From Volvox africanus (lineage: Eukaryota; Chlorophyta; Chlorophyceae; Chlamydomonadales; Volvocaceae), in the NCBI GenBank assembly GCA_030268105.1, contig BSDZ01000089.1, positions 2,418,001-2,482,000 on the forward strand: 64,000 bases of DNA, given 5' to 3'. Of the stretch, positions 1 through 11,700 are shown piece after piece. The notes under the pieces were generated by a model. The model saw only the letters and a program-made list of their open reading frames with translations, searched no databases and was not told the origin of the DNA. A program made the position numbers and the translations under genes. Every line of letters begins with the position of its first letter. The first letter of the stretch is position 1.

Positions 1-159
1 GTAGCTGCTGAACTTGCCGTCGATAGCAATGCATTCAGACCTGCGCTGCTGCCTTGCGACTGCTTTCTTTCCTGCTTGCTTACCCGAGAGTGCTCCAACC
101 GGAAAGTCCCCCCCTTGTTTTCATCCTAAGTACCTGACCAGTGAGCTCCAGCTGCACAG

Positions 160-250
160 GGTACAGCAGAGAAGGCCCAAACGGTCTCAACGGTATCCTC
201 GCTGCGGGCGGCAGCTGTCTTCCATGCGAAAAGCGGCACGTTAAATATAA
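160..250 (+). other. possible upstream exon of the beta-helix gene
   Basis: After a CACAG acceptor an open frame reads EGPNGLNGILAAGGSC, which resembles one coil of a right-handed beta-helix (Asn-Gly-x-x-Gly-Ile/Val pattern) and would suit the gene that continues at 652. No convincing donor follows, so the exon end is unknown. The rest of 1-651 shows nothing else I can support. Confidence 0.2.
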
Positions 251-651
251 TATACATACAAACATAATATGGAGACACAGGGACGTGGGCCCGATATGGC
301 GAGTGGATGCTGTGCATATCTCATATCCGGATGTCTCACGCACTGCACACAGTGGCAATACTGCTTCCGATGTTACGAAATCAGTGTCCGCATCCCCCCT
401 CTGCGCACGCCCGCGACGTCCATCCGTCGCTGCGATCCACAACCCTCTCCGACCCCGCTGGGCGCACATGAGCGCACTGAACTCCGGCTGAGGCCGGCCG
501 GCACCGAGGGCCAACGACACGCCTGACAAACAACACGCCAGCTGTGCCTGACTCGGTTTGGTCCCCACCCGGTCCCTCCCTACCTCCACACATCCTCAGC
601 TGTTTTAGGACCCAGCTTATCCAATTCGTTCTCCCCGTCTGCAAAACCTAG

Positions 652-1667
652 GACTGCGATATATACGGCAACAAGCTGGACGGGGTGCTGGTGCGTAGCG
701 GGGCTTCTCCCGATCTGTTGGTGAGAAGGAAAGGGAAAGGGCTCACAAGGGGAGGTCTGCCCTGTGGGAGGGAGCGTCTGGGTTGCCTCTTTTGGAAGCC
801 GCCAGCTCCAGCTCCAGCTCCTGTTTCGCGCCACCCGTCCCCCCATATGACAATCGGTCGTACAAAGCGTGGCAACAATACCACGGTGCCCCACTTCTCG
901 ACTGAGGGGCTCACGGATGCTCGCCGGAATACACGACCTGAAATAAGTGTGTATGTGTGACCTTTTTCGGCTCTCCACCTTGGCTTTCCTCAGGACAACC
1001 TGATTCACAACAACGCCGGCTTCGGGGCGAATCTGCAGGTGGGCTCCGAGGGTTAAAGGAGAAGGCCCAGGGGCAACTGGCAGTTATCACTGCCGCGGTG
1101 ATAATACCAAGCCACACCACGAAAGGCACATGGCGACACGAAACTATAAAGGAACGCGCGTTAGGTCTGCATAGGAGGAAAGGGGGGCGCCTCTGCCTGT
1201 AGTAGAGCCTGGTCCCCCCCACCCGCATGCAATTGCCTGCCGCAGTGCACTTAGTGGCCCCTGCGGAGGTATTTTTGCCTTGGTAGCTCCGTGTGTCCTG
1301 TCTTAATAAAGAATGGGATTAACAATGTATGCGAACAAGAGCTCAAGGGCTGGAGTCGGAAGGGAGCAGAGGGTGCCTCAGAACTCTCCCGTGAATCAGC
1401 GAACCTGTATGCATAGTGAGGGCGGACGGGGCAGAAGGTGCCGCGGGAAGCAAGGTGAGGGACGAGAGGGGTTCATGTAGCGCCTATCACCCTACACGTA
1501 CCGACCACCACCCGACCGCCGCATTGTAGGACTGTTCCGGGCGTTACGAGCACAACACCGTGTACGACAACGCGCGTGGCTCAGTGGCGGTCAGTGCGCT
1601 ATTCGACTTGGACCCGGGAGACCTCGCGGGCAGTAACAGCCTGAGGGGGCTGATGCGGAGGTTGTGA
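652..1667 (+). CDS. C-terminal part of a right-handed parallel beta-helix (PbH1/CASH-type) protein
   Basis: Three phase-0 exons can be joined: 652-720, 994-1038 and 1530-1667, ending in TGA. They encode about 68 residues with beta-helix rungs such as DIYGNKLDGVLVRSGASP, NLIHNNAGFGANLQ and YEHNTVYDNARGSVAV. The repeated N-x-(I/V)-x-x-N and GV-V-x-x-G pattern is that of pectate-lyase-like folds, including the CASH region of FBXO11-type F-box proteins. Donors are GTGAGA and GTGGGC; acceptors are CTAG, CTCAG and GTAG. The 5' part of the gene lies mostly outside the window, so the full domain set and function are unknown; no enzymatic residue can be assigned. It lies upstream of, and in the same orientation as, the other genes here. 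I am fairly confident these are coding exons and less sure of the exact family. Confidence 0.5.
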
Positions 1668-4588
1668 CAGCGTTTTATTGCCCATGACCAGGTTACTTTC
1701 TCCAGCACTCGGGGACGGAGGAAGCCGAGAAGGCGTAGTGGAGTAGAAGTTTTCGGTAATCCAACGTCGCTTTGCCCTCCTCTATGTCGGTATTGCGCTG
1801 CCATTGAGATCCGTCACTCACCTCCTTCCTGGCTACCTACCTACCCCCTTTTTGCCTTTGTCTCACTGGGAGGGGTACTGGCGCTGTCGAAGCTGGCTGG
1901 TGCGGGTGCTGCTGGTATTTGCCGTGGTACGAGCGGCGCACAGCGGACCTGTCTGAAAGCAGCAGTAAAGCGCCACTCGTACGCAAAGCCGTAAGCTAAC
2001 AAGTACAGCAGTATCTGGTTCAGGTATCTATATGCGAAAGGCCACGCACCCGCATGAGGCCGTCGTGTGTGTGGACCATGTGGAAGGAAACCAAATTCAA
2101 TTCAATCGCCGATTGTGAAGGTTTTGCTACCGGTGTGTATTGCCAGGTGACCCGGCATGCCTTCCGAATCCTGGCCTGTGCCCATGAATATAGCTTCAAA
2201 CCAAGCTGTGAATCATCGGACTGAGGTCATGATGATGGGTGTGGGCGGTAACGTGTCAGGGGTTTGTGAGCCATCGTGGACGCCCAGGGAAAAAACTACT
2301 TAAAAGTTGGGGGGTAGGTGTTTCCATGCTTGTGCATGTGGGTGATGTGCCTGCCATTTTGACCAGCTGGATGTGGACTGGATGTGGACTAGCTGGTTCG
2401 ATAAACAACGTTGGTGTACGGGTTTGTAAACTTCATTTTGGACTTCCTTGATGCCGCAGTGTGGTGCTGTGTCTGAATAGTTTTATGGTCTTGAGTGCTT
2501 TGCGGTCCGATAGCCTGTCGTCCATGAAACACGGTGAAAGACGGTGCAAGTTGTAATCACCACCATCGTCACCAATATCATCATCACCAATCATCATCGT
2601 CACCTTATCTTCGTCGCTATCAGCCGAATCCTCTGCCATTTTTATGAAATTGCTACAGAAATTTATGCAGCAATGCGACATGGATCAACCGAAAAGAAGA
2701 CCGGCGCAGGAGAGGTAAGACTACTGTGTTAATCTGTAAAAAAATAGAGGGGTAATATAAGGTTTCACCCCTGTATGAAATGTTGCACATCTTTGCGTTG
2801 GGCACGAGGGCAATAGTGTTAAATATAAACAGTCAAACGCCACTGATGGCCAACTTCACTCAAGCAAGCCGCGGTTTCAGGGGCATGACTGCGGTGGTGG
2901 AGTCCGACTGCGACGCAAGTGTTGAACCGGTGGGGACTGCGGCTGAACAACGTGCATCTCGACGGCAGCGCATTGTGGTGGACGGCATGGACCGGTAGTC
3001 GGTGTCCAGCACTGCCTCTTTCCGGCTGTGCGGCTCTTGGATGCAACATGGGTTAAGAGCATTCATATATCTATCTCGGCAATTTTCTGGATGGCAGGGT
3101 GAGGACAGCGCTCAGGCAGTGCGTGCAAGGCAGCGGTGTGTCCAGGCCCAGGCGGTGTGTCTGGTGCCCTGCTTATTAGGGAGCACGAGTGTATATGTGC
3201 TGTATTGCATGCCCGCTGCAAAGCATGTATCCATGCTCCCAGGACTGCACGCACAGCTCACGACGGCAGCTTGGGCGTATCCGATTCTTAGCTTTCACCA
3301 ACCCAGCCGCTAAGAAATCGAGAAATGCTGCACGTCGTGAACCCCTACCGTGTCCGGAACCGCATCTGGAATGATGTCATGAGCCGTTGTGCGTCTAGAA
3401 AGACTACAGCGTCAGTAACGGCTGCCATCACCGCGTCTTGACCCACGAATGAGGATGAGGATGAGGTATAGGACGAGGTGGATCGATGAGTATTTTTTCG
3501 AGCCAAGCAAGCCAGCGGGAAAAGGCGCAAAAAGGAAGGGCTGCTGTGGCTGGCCAACCCCGTGACAAGTAGCACTACGCACAAGCTGTCCTTCACGCAC
3601 TTCGAGACCCGGTTGCGTATCCATTACCACGGGCATCCCGATGGCTACTGTTTCTAATGTCCCCAAGAAGAATCCATATTTATAGCAAGAATCCGAAAAA
3701 GCTCCCAACACAATGTAAATCGCCAACGGTATTTGTCAGGTCGTACTTCCTTTTTCCGCCGTCGCAGCACCTTCGCTGAAAGCGTTGATCTTAATCGACA
3801 ACTTGTTTTGACGATTCACTTAGTATGGGAAGTTTCTTATGAAAACCACTAGATCCACAAGCCTATGGGTTTGTCATCTTTACAATGTATTGCAAGGAAA
3901 CAATTTGAAAGTGTGAAGGTGAAAGCAGCCAGCGGCAGCAGGACATAGAGTGTGTAAGATATGTGATCTGTACAATAAGTTACCCTTGCTTGTGGTCACA
4001 GCAAGCCAAGCCACAGTCCGAAACTGCGACTTCTTAGCAGGGTCCTGGCCTTAGCAGGGTGCCTCTCTCCCCGTAGGAGCATCATCATGTTTGGTCCATA
4101 CACATCCACATCCCATTACTGGCACAACAGTCATCCTGCCTGTCTCTAAATTGGGAAAATGATCATTCTGTATCATTTGGAAAATCCGACCGAGGACTAG
4201 TCCGACAGAAAACCCCGTTCAGTGGTGATCCCAGTCGCCACCGCACAGCCAGTAGACTGTGAGCTGCTGTAACAGAGGGAGCGCCTAGCTGTTAGGGATA
4301 GCTATATTGGCGAGCTCCGAGTAATGGTGCCGTAGGGCACGTAGTGCAAATGTGACTACTTGCTATTTACATTACACTAGTAACTTACAATGAAAGAAGA
4401 AGAATTGTCTGCCTCAATTATCCAGGCGCCTTAAATAGCGCTGCCTGGTACAAAAGAGGGCCTTACGTCTATTCGAAACTGGCGCGCATTCTACAACTGA
4501 CACCGTTGTACGAATGCTTGCATGCAAGTGGTCTCATGCGACTTGTCCAAGTTTTATGCGTTAGATCGATTATAAATAATCTACTATT
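1668..4588. other. 3' UTR and intergenic stretch
   Basis: No gene that I can support. Short open frames here lack coding-like composition or splice context. From about 3,750 onward the stretch becomes AT-richer. Confidence 0.5.
2425..2429 (+). other. candidate TGTAA poly(A) signal of the beta-helix gene
   Basis: TGTAA, the usual poly(A) signal of Chlamydomonas-type algae, lies 758 bases after the TGA at 1667. A second TGTAA follows near 2735. The choice between them is not resolved. Confidence 0.3.
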
Positions 4589-6533
4589 ATGCAATTAAGT
4601 TATTTGTCACTAAGGCCAAATTACGACAAGTCAGTTTCGCTCTTTCTGGGGCTTCTGCGCCATTCGCCCTGTTACAGCTGCCATGAGCTCCTGTCCGGTT
4701 CGCGTTAGTACGCATTTACGCTGGCATCTGTCCTTCCTGGTGAATAAAACACTTTCTTAGTTAAATTTATAAGCTGACTCTTCAGTAAATTGTTGTAGTG
4801 ACAAAGCCTCTTGCCATCCACAGAAACCGACACCTAACTATTCAATCGAGTCCGGCTAGAAACTTTACCTACATGTAAAAACGTTTCCAGTTGCCGTATA
4901 ACTTTAGCGGAGCGATGGAAAACGTGGGTGCTGCCTCAGGTTGCCACCCTGCTACAATTACAACGGACCTCAAGGGAACTCAACGACGCAAATGGACCGA
5001 GTACGTGCGACCTTCTTCGGGTCTCACCTTTTCTTGCTTTAATTAGCAAATTGATTTTGTCCTGGATTATTAGTTGGGTTCATACGGTTTTAATTATCAA
5101 CCTTGGGCTATGTTTACGGCCGCCGTGACGAGGTTAACAGCAGGGTTAGCAGCGTGTTGAAATGCCCCAACTGAAACCTGACCGTCTTTCTTCTTATACG
5201 TTTCAGTTTGGGAGATGTTCCTGGACACTACTATTGTAGTTATTGCAGGGCTTTGCGACGAACCGACGACAGAGGCGCCACGGCACACAGCTATGGTTCC
5301 CCTAGTATTCAATACAGTTGAAACTATAAATTAAAGAAGTTGAAAGCATAATTACGTCCGGAAGGTTATACTTACTCGGAAGCGTTAACCGTCAAGGCAA
5401 CAGGCAAGAAGTCAACTTATCGTCGAATCCACCGGTTCCTCATATTAATCAAACATTCTTACTTAAGAAGATTATTTAAGTCAGATCAATGCAAAAATTT
5501 GGTTCCGCGCGCGGCAGGCTGGCGGAGCTACTGTCCCACGCACCCCTACGTGCCTATTTGACAGCACCAAACGATTAACAGTAACAATAACAGATATTTA
5601 TTTGAAATAACCCCCGAACCTGTTGTTATTTTGGCTCCACAACTTTTGTCGTGCGAGACGTTTTCGAAGGCGTTCATCTGCATTAAATTTGGCTTGTTCT
5701 TGTTTGGATGCACTTATAATGCACTTCGTATATGCCGTTGTATGGCTGCTGCGTACCTAGATGATAACATCCTTCGCCCGGCATTGGAGCGTAAGGCGTT
5801 TAGGGTCAAAGTGAGGTAACGATGGATTACACGCAATCTTCTTCCGGTTTACCTAAAATAAATTCAGTGACAGTAAGTATAACATTTCATGCAATCATGC
5901 GTCGTCTGTGCTCCAGGCGCTCACAACCGAGGACTTGACAGATGGCTGCACCCAAATGAGCAACCCATTGCTTCCAAATGTACCACCCGTGTACTTAGTA
6001 ACCAATGCACTGCAACTCCTGTTCCATCCGGCGTTGCTGTCGAACCAACCGGGAATGTGCACCTATCTGGGTCACCGTCTCCGTCGTTTCCACGTTGTCG
6101 AGGTTATGAAGGTAAGACAATGCCAAGTATTGAATCTATCATTGCGAAACGCCGGCGGTGATGTAATTATAAAGTGCTAGCGCCTTGGCTCTGAGCAGCT
6201 CTTACTACATGCTCTTGTGCAGGAAGCGTCAATAATTTGATGAATTAGCTTCAACTGTATCCTTCAACGAACAGATGCTAAACGTACCTGGGATATCGCA
6301 CAATTTGGATGTGAGTGTCGGCGTAGTTGCGATGGCGTATTCGCAACCGCAGAGGATGTGTCAATCTTCATTTCTCCGCACTTCTGTGATTCTACACGAT
6401 ACCTTTGCCTCCTATTGCAGCTGTACAGCTAATCTCGCGGCATTTGTGGCTTTTGCGTGCCGGCCTTGCCGCCCAGTCAAAGATAGGCACTGTATCTCAA
6501 CCGACCTTACAAGGTGCCCATGCTCCACAATAG
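4589..6533 (+). CDS. hypothetical AT-rich multi-exon protein, possibly the N-terminal membrane part of the downstream kinase
   Basis: Candidate exons join in phase at several points: 4589-4707, 4891-5000, 5207 to about 5,320, 5594-5810, 5917-6111, 6275-6310 and 6429-6533 (TAG). The peptides look coding, for example LAERWKTWVLPQVATLLQLQ, GPIWEMFLDTTIVVIAGLCD, FICIKFGLFLFGCTYNALRI and PVYLVTNALQLLFHPALLS. Several segments are hydrophobic enough for membrane helices; the second exon also resembles the tail of an F-box, though weakly. The join between the third and fourth exon does not keep phase, so an exon is missing or misplaced there. Codons are AT-richer than in neighbouring genes. Only about 160 bases separate the TAG from the kinase ATG. 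An alternative splice (donor after 6491, acceptor before 6631, both phase 0) would fuse this region to the kinase. Function is not recognised. Confidence 0.35.
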
Positions 6534-6630
6534 GGGTATATCCACATTCGGTTTACCTTACGCGTTTCACAGCTCTGCTGCCAGCTACCCAGCTACCCCC
6601 GATGGTCTCACCGTGCCCCCCCTCCCTTAG

Positions 6631-8745
6631 GTTCGCGTCCCCGCCGCCGCAAGTATATCTGCCTCGGACCACAGTGCCACGATAGCACCACGGGCCATGG
6701 CTGGACCGGGTCCGCCCTCCGCCAGCCGACCCCAGAAACCCCCCGGATGGGGGGAAGAGGGCGGCCCTCCGGCGAGCGGCCCTCCCACGCGTACGCGTTC
6801 AGTCAGATCCCCTCCCCTCCCCTCCCGTCTCCCGGACGGAACTTCCCAGTATACGCAACAGCAGCAGGAACCCCAGCACCAGTTGGCATTCGGGCAGCAG
6901 AATGGCGGCCAGCAGCAGCTACCCAACTCCTCCTTCGGGGGCAGCAATGGGCAGCAATCACACGTGCACTTCGGGCATCACAGAGCAAGAAGCGCAAATC
7001 GTCAGCAGCAGCAGGAGCAGCACCCCCAAGTGCTAAGCCAAATTCCTGCCAAGAGCACTAGCTTCTTAGGACGCGTATCGGAGGGGGGCAACCGAAGCGA
7101 AAGCTGCTATGAAACTGGAGCCGCCGCCGCGTGCGATGCCGCGGCCGCTGACTGCGACAATAACGTACATACCTGGCGGGATGATCCCTCCCTGGCGCAA
7201 TGTGACTCGGTGAGCTGCTCCCCTCTGCCCCGCTTCGGCGGCCATCCGCTATTCCCCAAAGCGGTGCCCGTGCCTGCTGCGGTCCTGTCGATAGCCGCAG
7301 TGGCGGCAGCCTCGGCGGCAGTGGCGGGGCCGGCGGGACTGGGATTGGAGCCGACCGGGGGATCGCCGCCGTTGCAGGGAACGACCCTAACGGTTGATTA
7401 CCGGTCCGAAGCCGGGTTCCCGAGCGGTGGAAAGGTTCGCAACAATTCTCAGGTGCTTCTGCCGCCGCTACTTATGCGTGCGCCCGGGCAAGAGGGCGGC
7501 GAAAGGCAGACTATCTTCTTTGGTCCGGGAGCCCTGCCAGGACTGCTCGTGGGCTCTTCCGCACACGAGACTGGCGATGGTCTGGACGGCATGCGGACGG
7601 GCAATACCCGGGCGCTGGCGGGGCCCATGTTCCTTCATGTTGCGCCCTCCATCAGGTCGCGGCAGCAAGTCAGCGGCATGGTGCCCTCAGTGGTGCCCTG
7701 CCGCTCAAACGATGGCGACGAGTCCGCGTCGCTGTGGGACGCACCCTCCTCCCCGTCCTCCCCCGCCCCCGACATCGACAGCGCGGGGAACCGCCTGCGT
7801 TGCCCGATGCCCAGCAGCGCGGCGTTGTTGATGTCGTACAGGACCTACGGCATGGGCGGCTGTACTCCAGTCGCTGTGGACACCAACCCTGCGACAGCAG
7901 CGGTTTCAGGGGGGACTGGGGAAGGGGCCCCTGCAGCTTCCGCTGCTGTCCATGGTAACGCCACGGCGCAGCAGCAGCAGCAGCAGGAAGACTGCGTTCC
8001 CGTACCCAGCAATGTGTCTCTGGCGCAGCTGCAGCCGTTTCACACCGCCGCACAGGTCCCTCTAGAACTGGAGACAGCCACAGGTAGGTTGGAGGCGGAT
8101 GCAGCACCACGCGCCAGCGGCGGCCTTATTGTTGTGGGGACTAGTGGCGGCGGTGGCAGCAGCTGCGGAGGTGGCGGCGGCGGCGGCACCAGGCTGAATG
8201 ACGCCGGGGGGGAGGGCGATACGCAGATGGCGACTTTCGCTGGCGGATGGCTCTCGTCAGCTGATCTAGGCGGCACCTCCCGGCGCTACTGCCGTGGCGT
8301 TAGCATGCACGACAACAAGGCGGCAGGAGCGGGAGGATGCTTCATGGGCAGTAAGGAGCGCGGCGGCAGTAGCTGCGGACAGGGCCCAGCCGCAGCCCAG
8401 GGCGGAAGCGGTGGTGGTGCAGATAGCGGCGGCTCTGCGTACATGTCCGCGGGGACGTCTATTGCTGCCATCGCGGCGGCGTACGGCTCGGTTCCGGCGC
8501 CGCCTCCCCTAAAAGCGGCTCTCGTACGGCCGTTATCGGCAAATGATGTGTGTGGTAAAGGGGGGGATGGCGGCGGCGGCACCGTCACCTCTACCGTTGC
8601 CTACGGTGACCCGGAGGCGGAGATGCCGCTTGCGAGATGGCAGAGAGCTGCGCGGGCTGCGGGTCTTACTGCCAGCATCGCTCGCAGTTTCCGCACGCTC
8701 CGAAACCAGCATGATGAGAACTTAGTGCGAGAGGACCAGCTAGAG
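6631..8745 (+). other. large disordered N-terminal exon of the kinase
   Basis: One long open exon bounded by a CTTAG acceptor (ends 6630) and a GAG|GTCCGT donor at 8746. It encodes Gly/Ser/Ala/Gln-rich sequence with polyQ (about 7,965-7,985) and polyGly runs and no recognisable fold. Reading past the donor reaches a stop at 8805. Splicing to 9236 instead gives REDQLEVVGEIGAGSFARV, a natural kinase entry, which is why I join the two. The possibility that 6697-8805 is an independent gene is less likely, because no TGTAA follows it. Confidence 0.6.
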
Positions 8746-11700
8746 GTCCGTGCAATCGCGAACGCGTTTGCCTTCGCGAATTGTGATAGAAATACAGATT
8801 CATAATTCTTCATCATTACAAAGTTAACTTTGCATAAAACTATATAACATGCTCTCCTCTCGAGGGTCCCGAGCTCACCTGATGCACCTGTAAGAGCGAC
8901 CAGGAAATGTGTCCCATGGAGCTGAAACATTTAGGAAATCAATTTAAATATGACATCAACTTTGCATAATGAGCAAGTGACGCAATATGCATCCTAACAA
9001 TGAACAAATAAATATGAATATGTGGATGTTTTATGATTTAGAACATACACGCGTAGAAACGTTTGATATACATAGCTCCCGCTCAAATCGATCCGTGCAT
9101 CCCAATGATGGTGGGTGGCGAGAATCAGGTGTTTTCTCAGATGCGCACATCATTATCCCCCCGGCATCGGACATGGGCGCACAGTTAGACTCAGTCCAAT
9201 GCGTCTCGAGTGATCTGCCCGATGCTGCCATGCAGGTCGTGGGCGAGATTGGCGCGGGCTCGTTCGCGCGCGTGAGCAAGTGTCTGTACAAGCCGCCAGA
9301 TGGCGGGAAGCCTTTCTTGGTGAGAACTGACGTTGGACGGTGGGAGGGAGAAATGGAAGGGTGCATGATTCGGGCCGGGGGATGGAAGTGGGATACATTT
9401 GCTCGAATGGGTGGGGGAAGAAGGCAGACCCTAACTCGCCCATGACCCATGGGCCGTCACCACCTGCCCCCTCCATTACGCTTAAATCCCAATATGCGCT
9501 GCTGCGGATAGATCATACGTCGACGCGCATGTTGTGCAGGCAGCCACCGACCCAAATGCGTCTGAAAATATTGTGGCCTGTGTGTGTGTGTGTGGGGGGG
9601 GGGGTTGTGTTGCATTTGTGTCGTCCGTTACTGCAGTGGATGATTCCCCCGATCCCCTCCCCGACATGTCTTTCTCGGCTGTCCACGTCATCATCGCTTG
9701 TGTACAGGAGTCATGAATTGTCAGTCTGTCCGTGTATCCGTGTGTCTCCTGCTAATTCCTCTTGCTCGGTGCCTCGTCGTGGCAGGTGGCGGTCAAACGC
9801 ATCAAGACGGAGATGCTGTCGAGCACTCGCGACTCCGAGGACCTGCACCTGTTCATCCAAGAGGCACAGCTGCTCAGGAAACTTAACCACCCGTGAGTGA
9901 GGCGGGGTGCGGCGTATAAGGTAGGGGGACTGGAGTGTACGGGGAAGGCAGTACTGGGGAGAGGTGTTGTGCGGATGGAGGGCGGGGTACGGAATGTACG
10001 GAGCAGCAAATTATGCGATAGAGGAGCGCATGATGACGGGGGTTGTTGCGATGTCAAATGTTTGACCAGTAAGGGAGAGGGGGGGCCGGGGATGCAAGAG
10101 GGAAGTCACGAGCGTGGATAATGAACCGAGTGAATTCCCCCACCCCTCCCCACCCGACCCCAACGCGGGGCGAGGCGGTGCGGGCTAGGGTCCACCCAAA
10201 TGGTGACGAAGTCGCTCCGTTCTGTGCGCTGCAGACACATCGTGAAGTACATAGGGCTGGGGGTGGTGCTTGAGGAAGCCCCGACACGCGGCGGCGGCGG
10301 TGGCGGCGGTGGTGGTGAGGGGGATAAACTGCTCGGGGCGGAGCAGCTGTTGGCGCTAAGTCGGCGATCGTGGGGTGCACCGTCCGCAAGGCAGCAGCGC
10401 AACAGCCTGGGGGCGGCGTCAAGAAAGCTTAGCAAGCGGGAGTCCGCGAAGCGGTTGGCGGCGGGCGGTGGTGTTTTCGGCGGTGATGGCCGCAGCGTTG
10501 ACAAGTCACTGTACGGCAGCGACGATACGGGGCCCCATCCATTGTTGCCGGCACCAGTCCTCCGCGGAGTTTTCATCGTGGAAGAATTCCTAGGCGGTGG
10601 CACGCTCAAGGTTGGTACGGGTGGAATGTACGGGCTTATTCCGCAGCGGGGGTGGCCACGTGTGTGTGTGTGTTACTGTGTGTATGTGAACGTTGTTTTC
10701 ACATCGCCATTTTCGTTTGCCCTTTGAGGGGTCTATCCGTCCAACCCCCTTCTCCCCCCCAGGGCGCCGTGTACCAACAGATGCTTCGGCCGCAGAAGCA
10801 GCTGTACAGCAACGCTACGGCGCTGCGTTGGATGGCACAGGTGGCGAGCGCATTGTCGTACATGCACACATCCCGGCCCAAGGTGCTACACCGCGACATC
10901 AAGCTGGACAATGTGCTCCTTCATCGGTCCAAAGGAAAAGGCAGGACGGGACGAGCAAGAGGGGTGGTTCCGGAGCGCCCGGGGATGTTCGGGGCGTTAA
11001 ACATAGGGAGGAGCATGCAGCGGGTCACACCGGGAGGGGCGTAGGGGCGGAGGGCATATTGACATGCTTTGGTATTTATTTGCTTGGTGGTTAGCCCACG
11101 GGAAGAAAGCGGAGGGAAGCGGTGGTGGGTTTCGTGCCAATGTGTGGTTTCGGGGCTGTAAGGAACAAGCCCAGGTTGGATCCCGCCGTATCGTACCATT
11201 TGCCGTTCATTAACATAAGAGACGGTACGGCAAACCACCCTTGCAGGAAGAATCCTTTCATTAGTACGTTTTTATCTTGGCATGCAGCAATCGCACCTTT
11301 CTCCTCCGTCCCCGTCCGTGCCTGATGCCGTACATTACGTACTGCAGATTCAAGTGATATGTCGTACGAGGGCTCTATTGCCAAGCTGGGCGACCTGGGT
11401 CTCGCGGCACTGCTGGCACACCACCGGCGGGCGAGCGGGTGAGGGAAAAGCATGTCGTGTGTATGATTCTAGACTGTCGTACATTCGTGGGGAGTGTGGG
11501 GCCGAGGAGGAGTTGTGGAAGAGGTTGAGGGACGTACGAGGGGGGCGGGTACCACCACCTCAGGAGGCAGGGAGTTGCCCTCGTAGGGTTGGCCTTCAGA
11601 AGGAGAGTGTCAACATCACTTCCTAAGTTTGTGGGTAAGTGCACTGATTAGGCAAACAACAGTACGGCGCGAGAGCGACCGCGGGGAGGCAACCGACTTC

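Noticed and set aside
6697..8805. Independent 702-residue gene ending at the TAA at 8803-8805
   Set aside because: A phase-0 donor at 8746 joins it to the kinase glycine loop in natural sequence, and no poly(A) signal follows the TAA.
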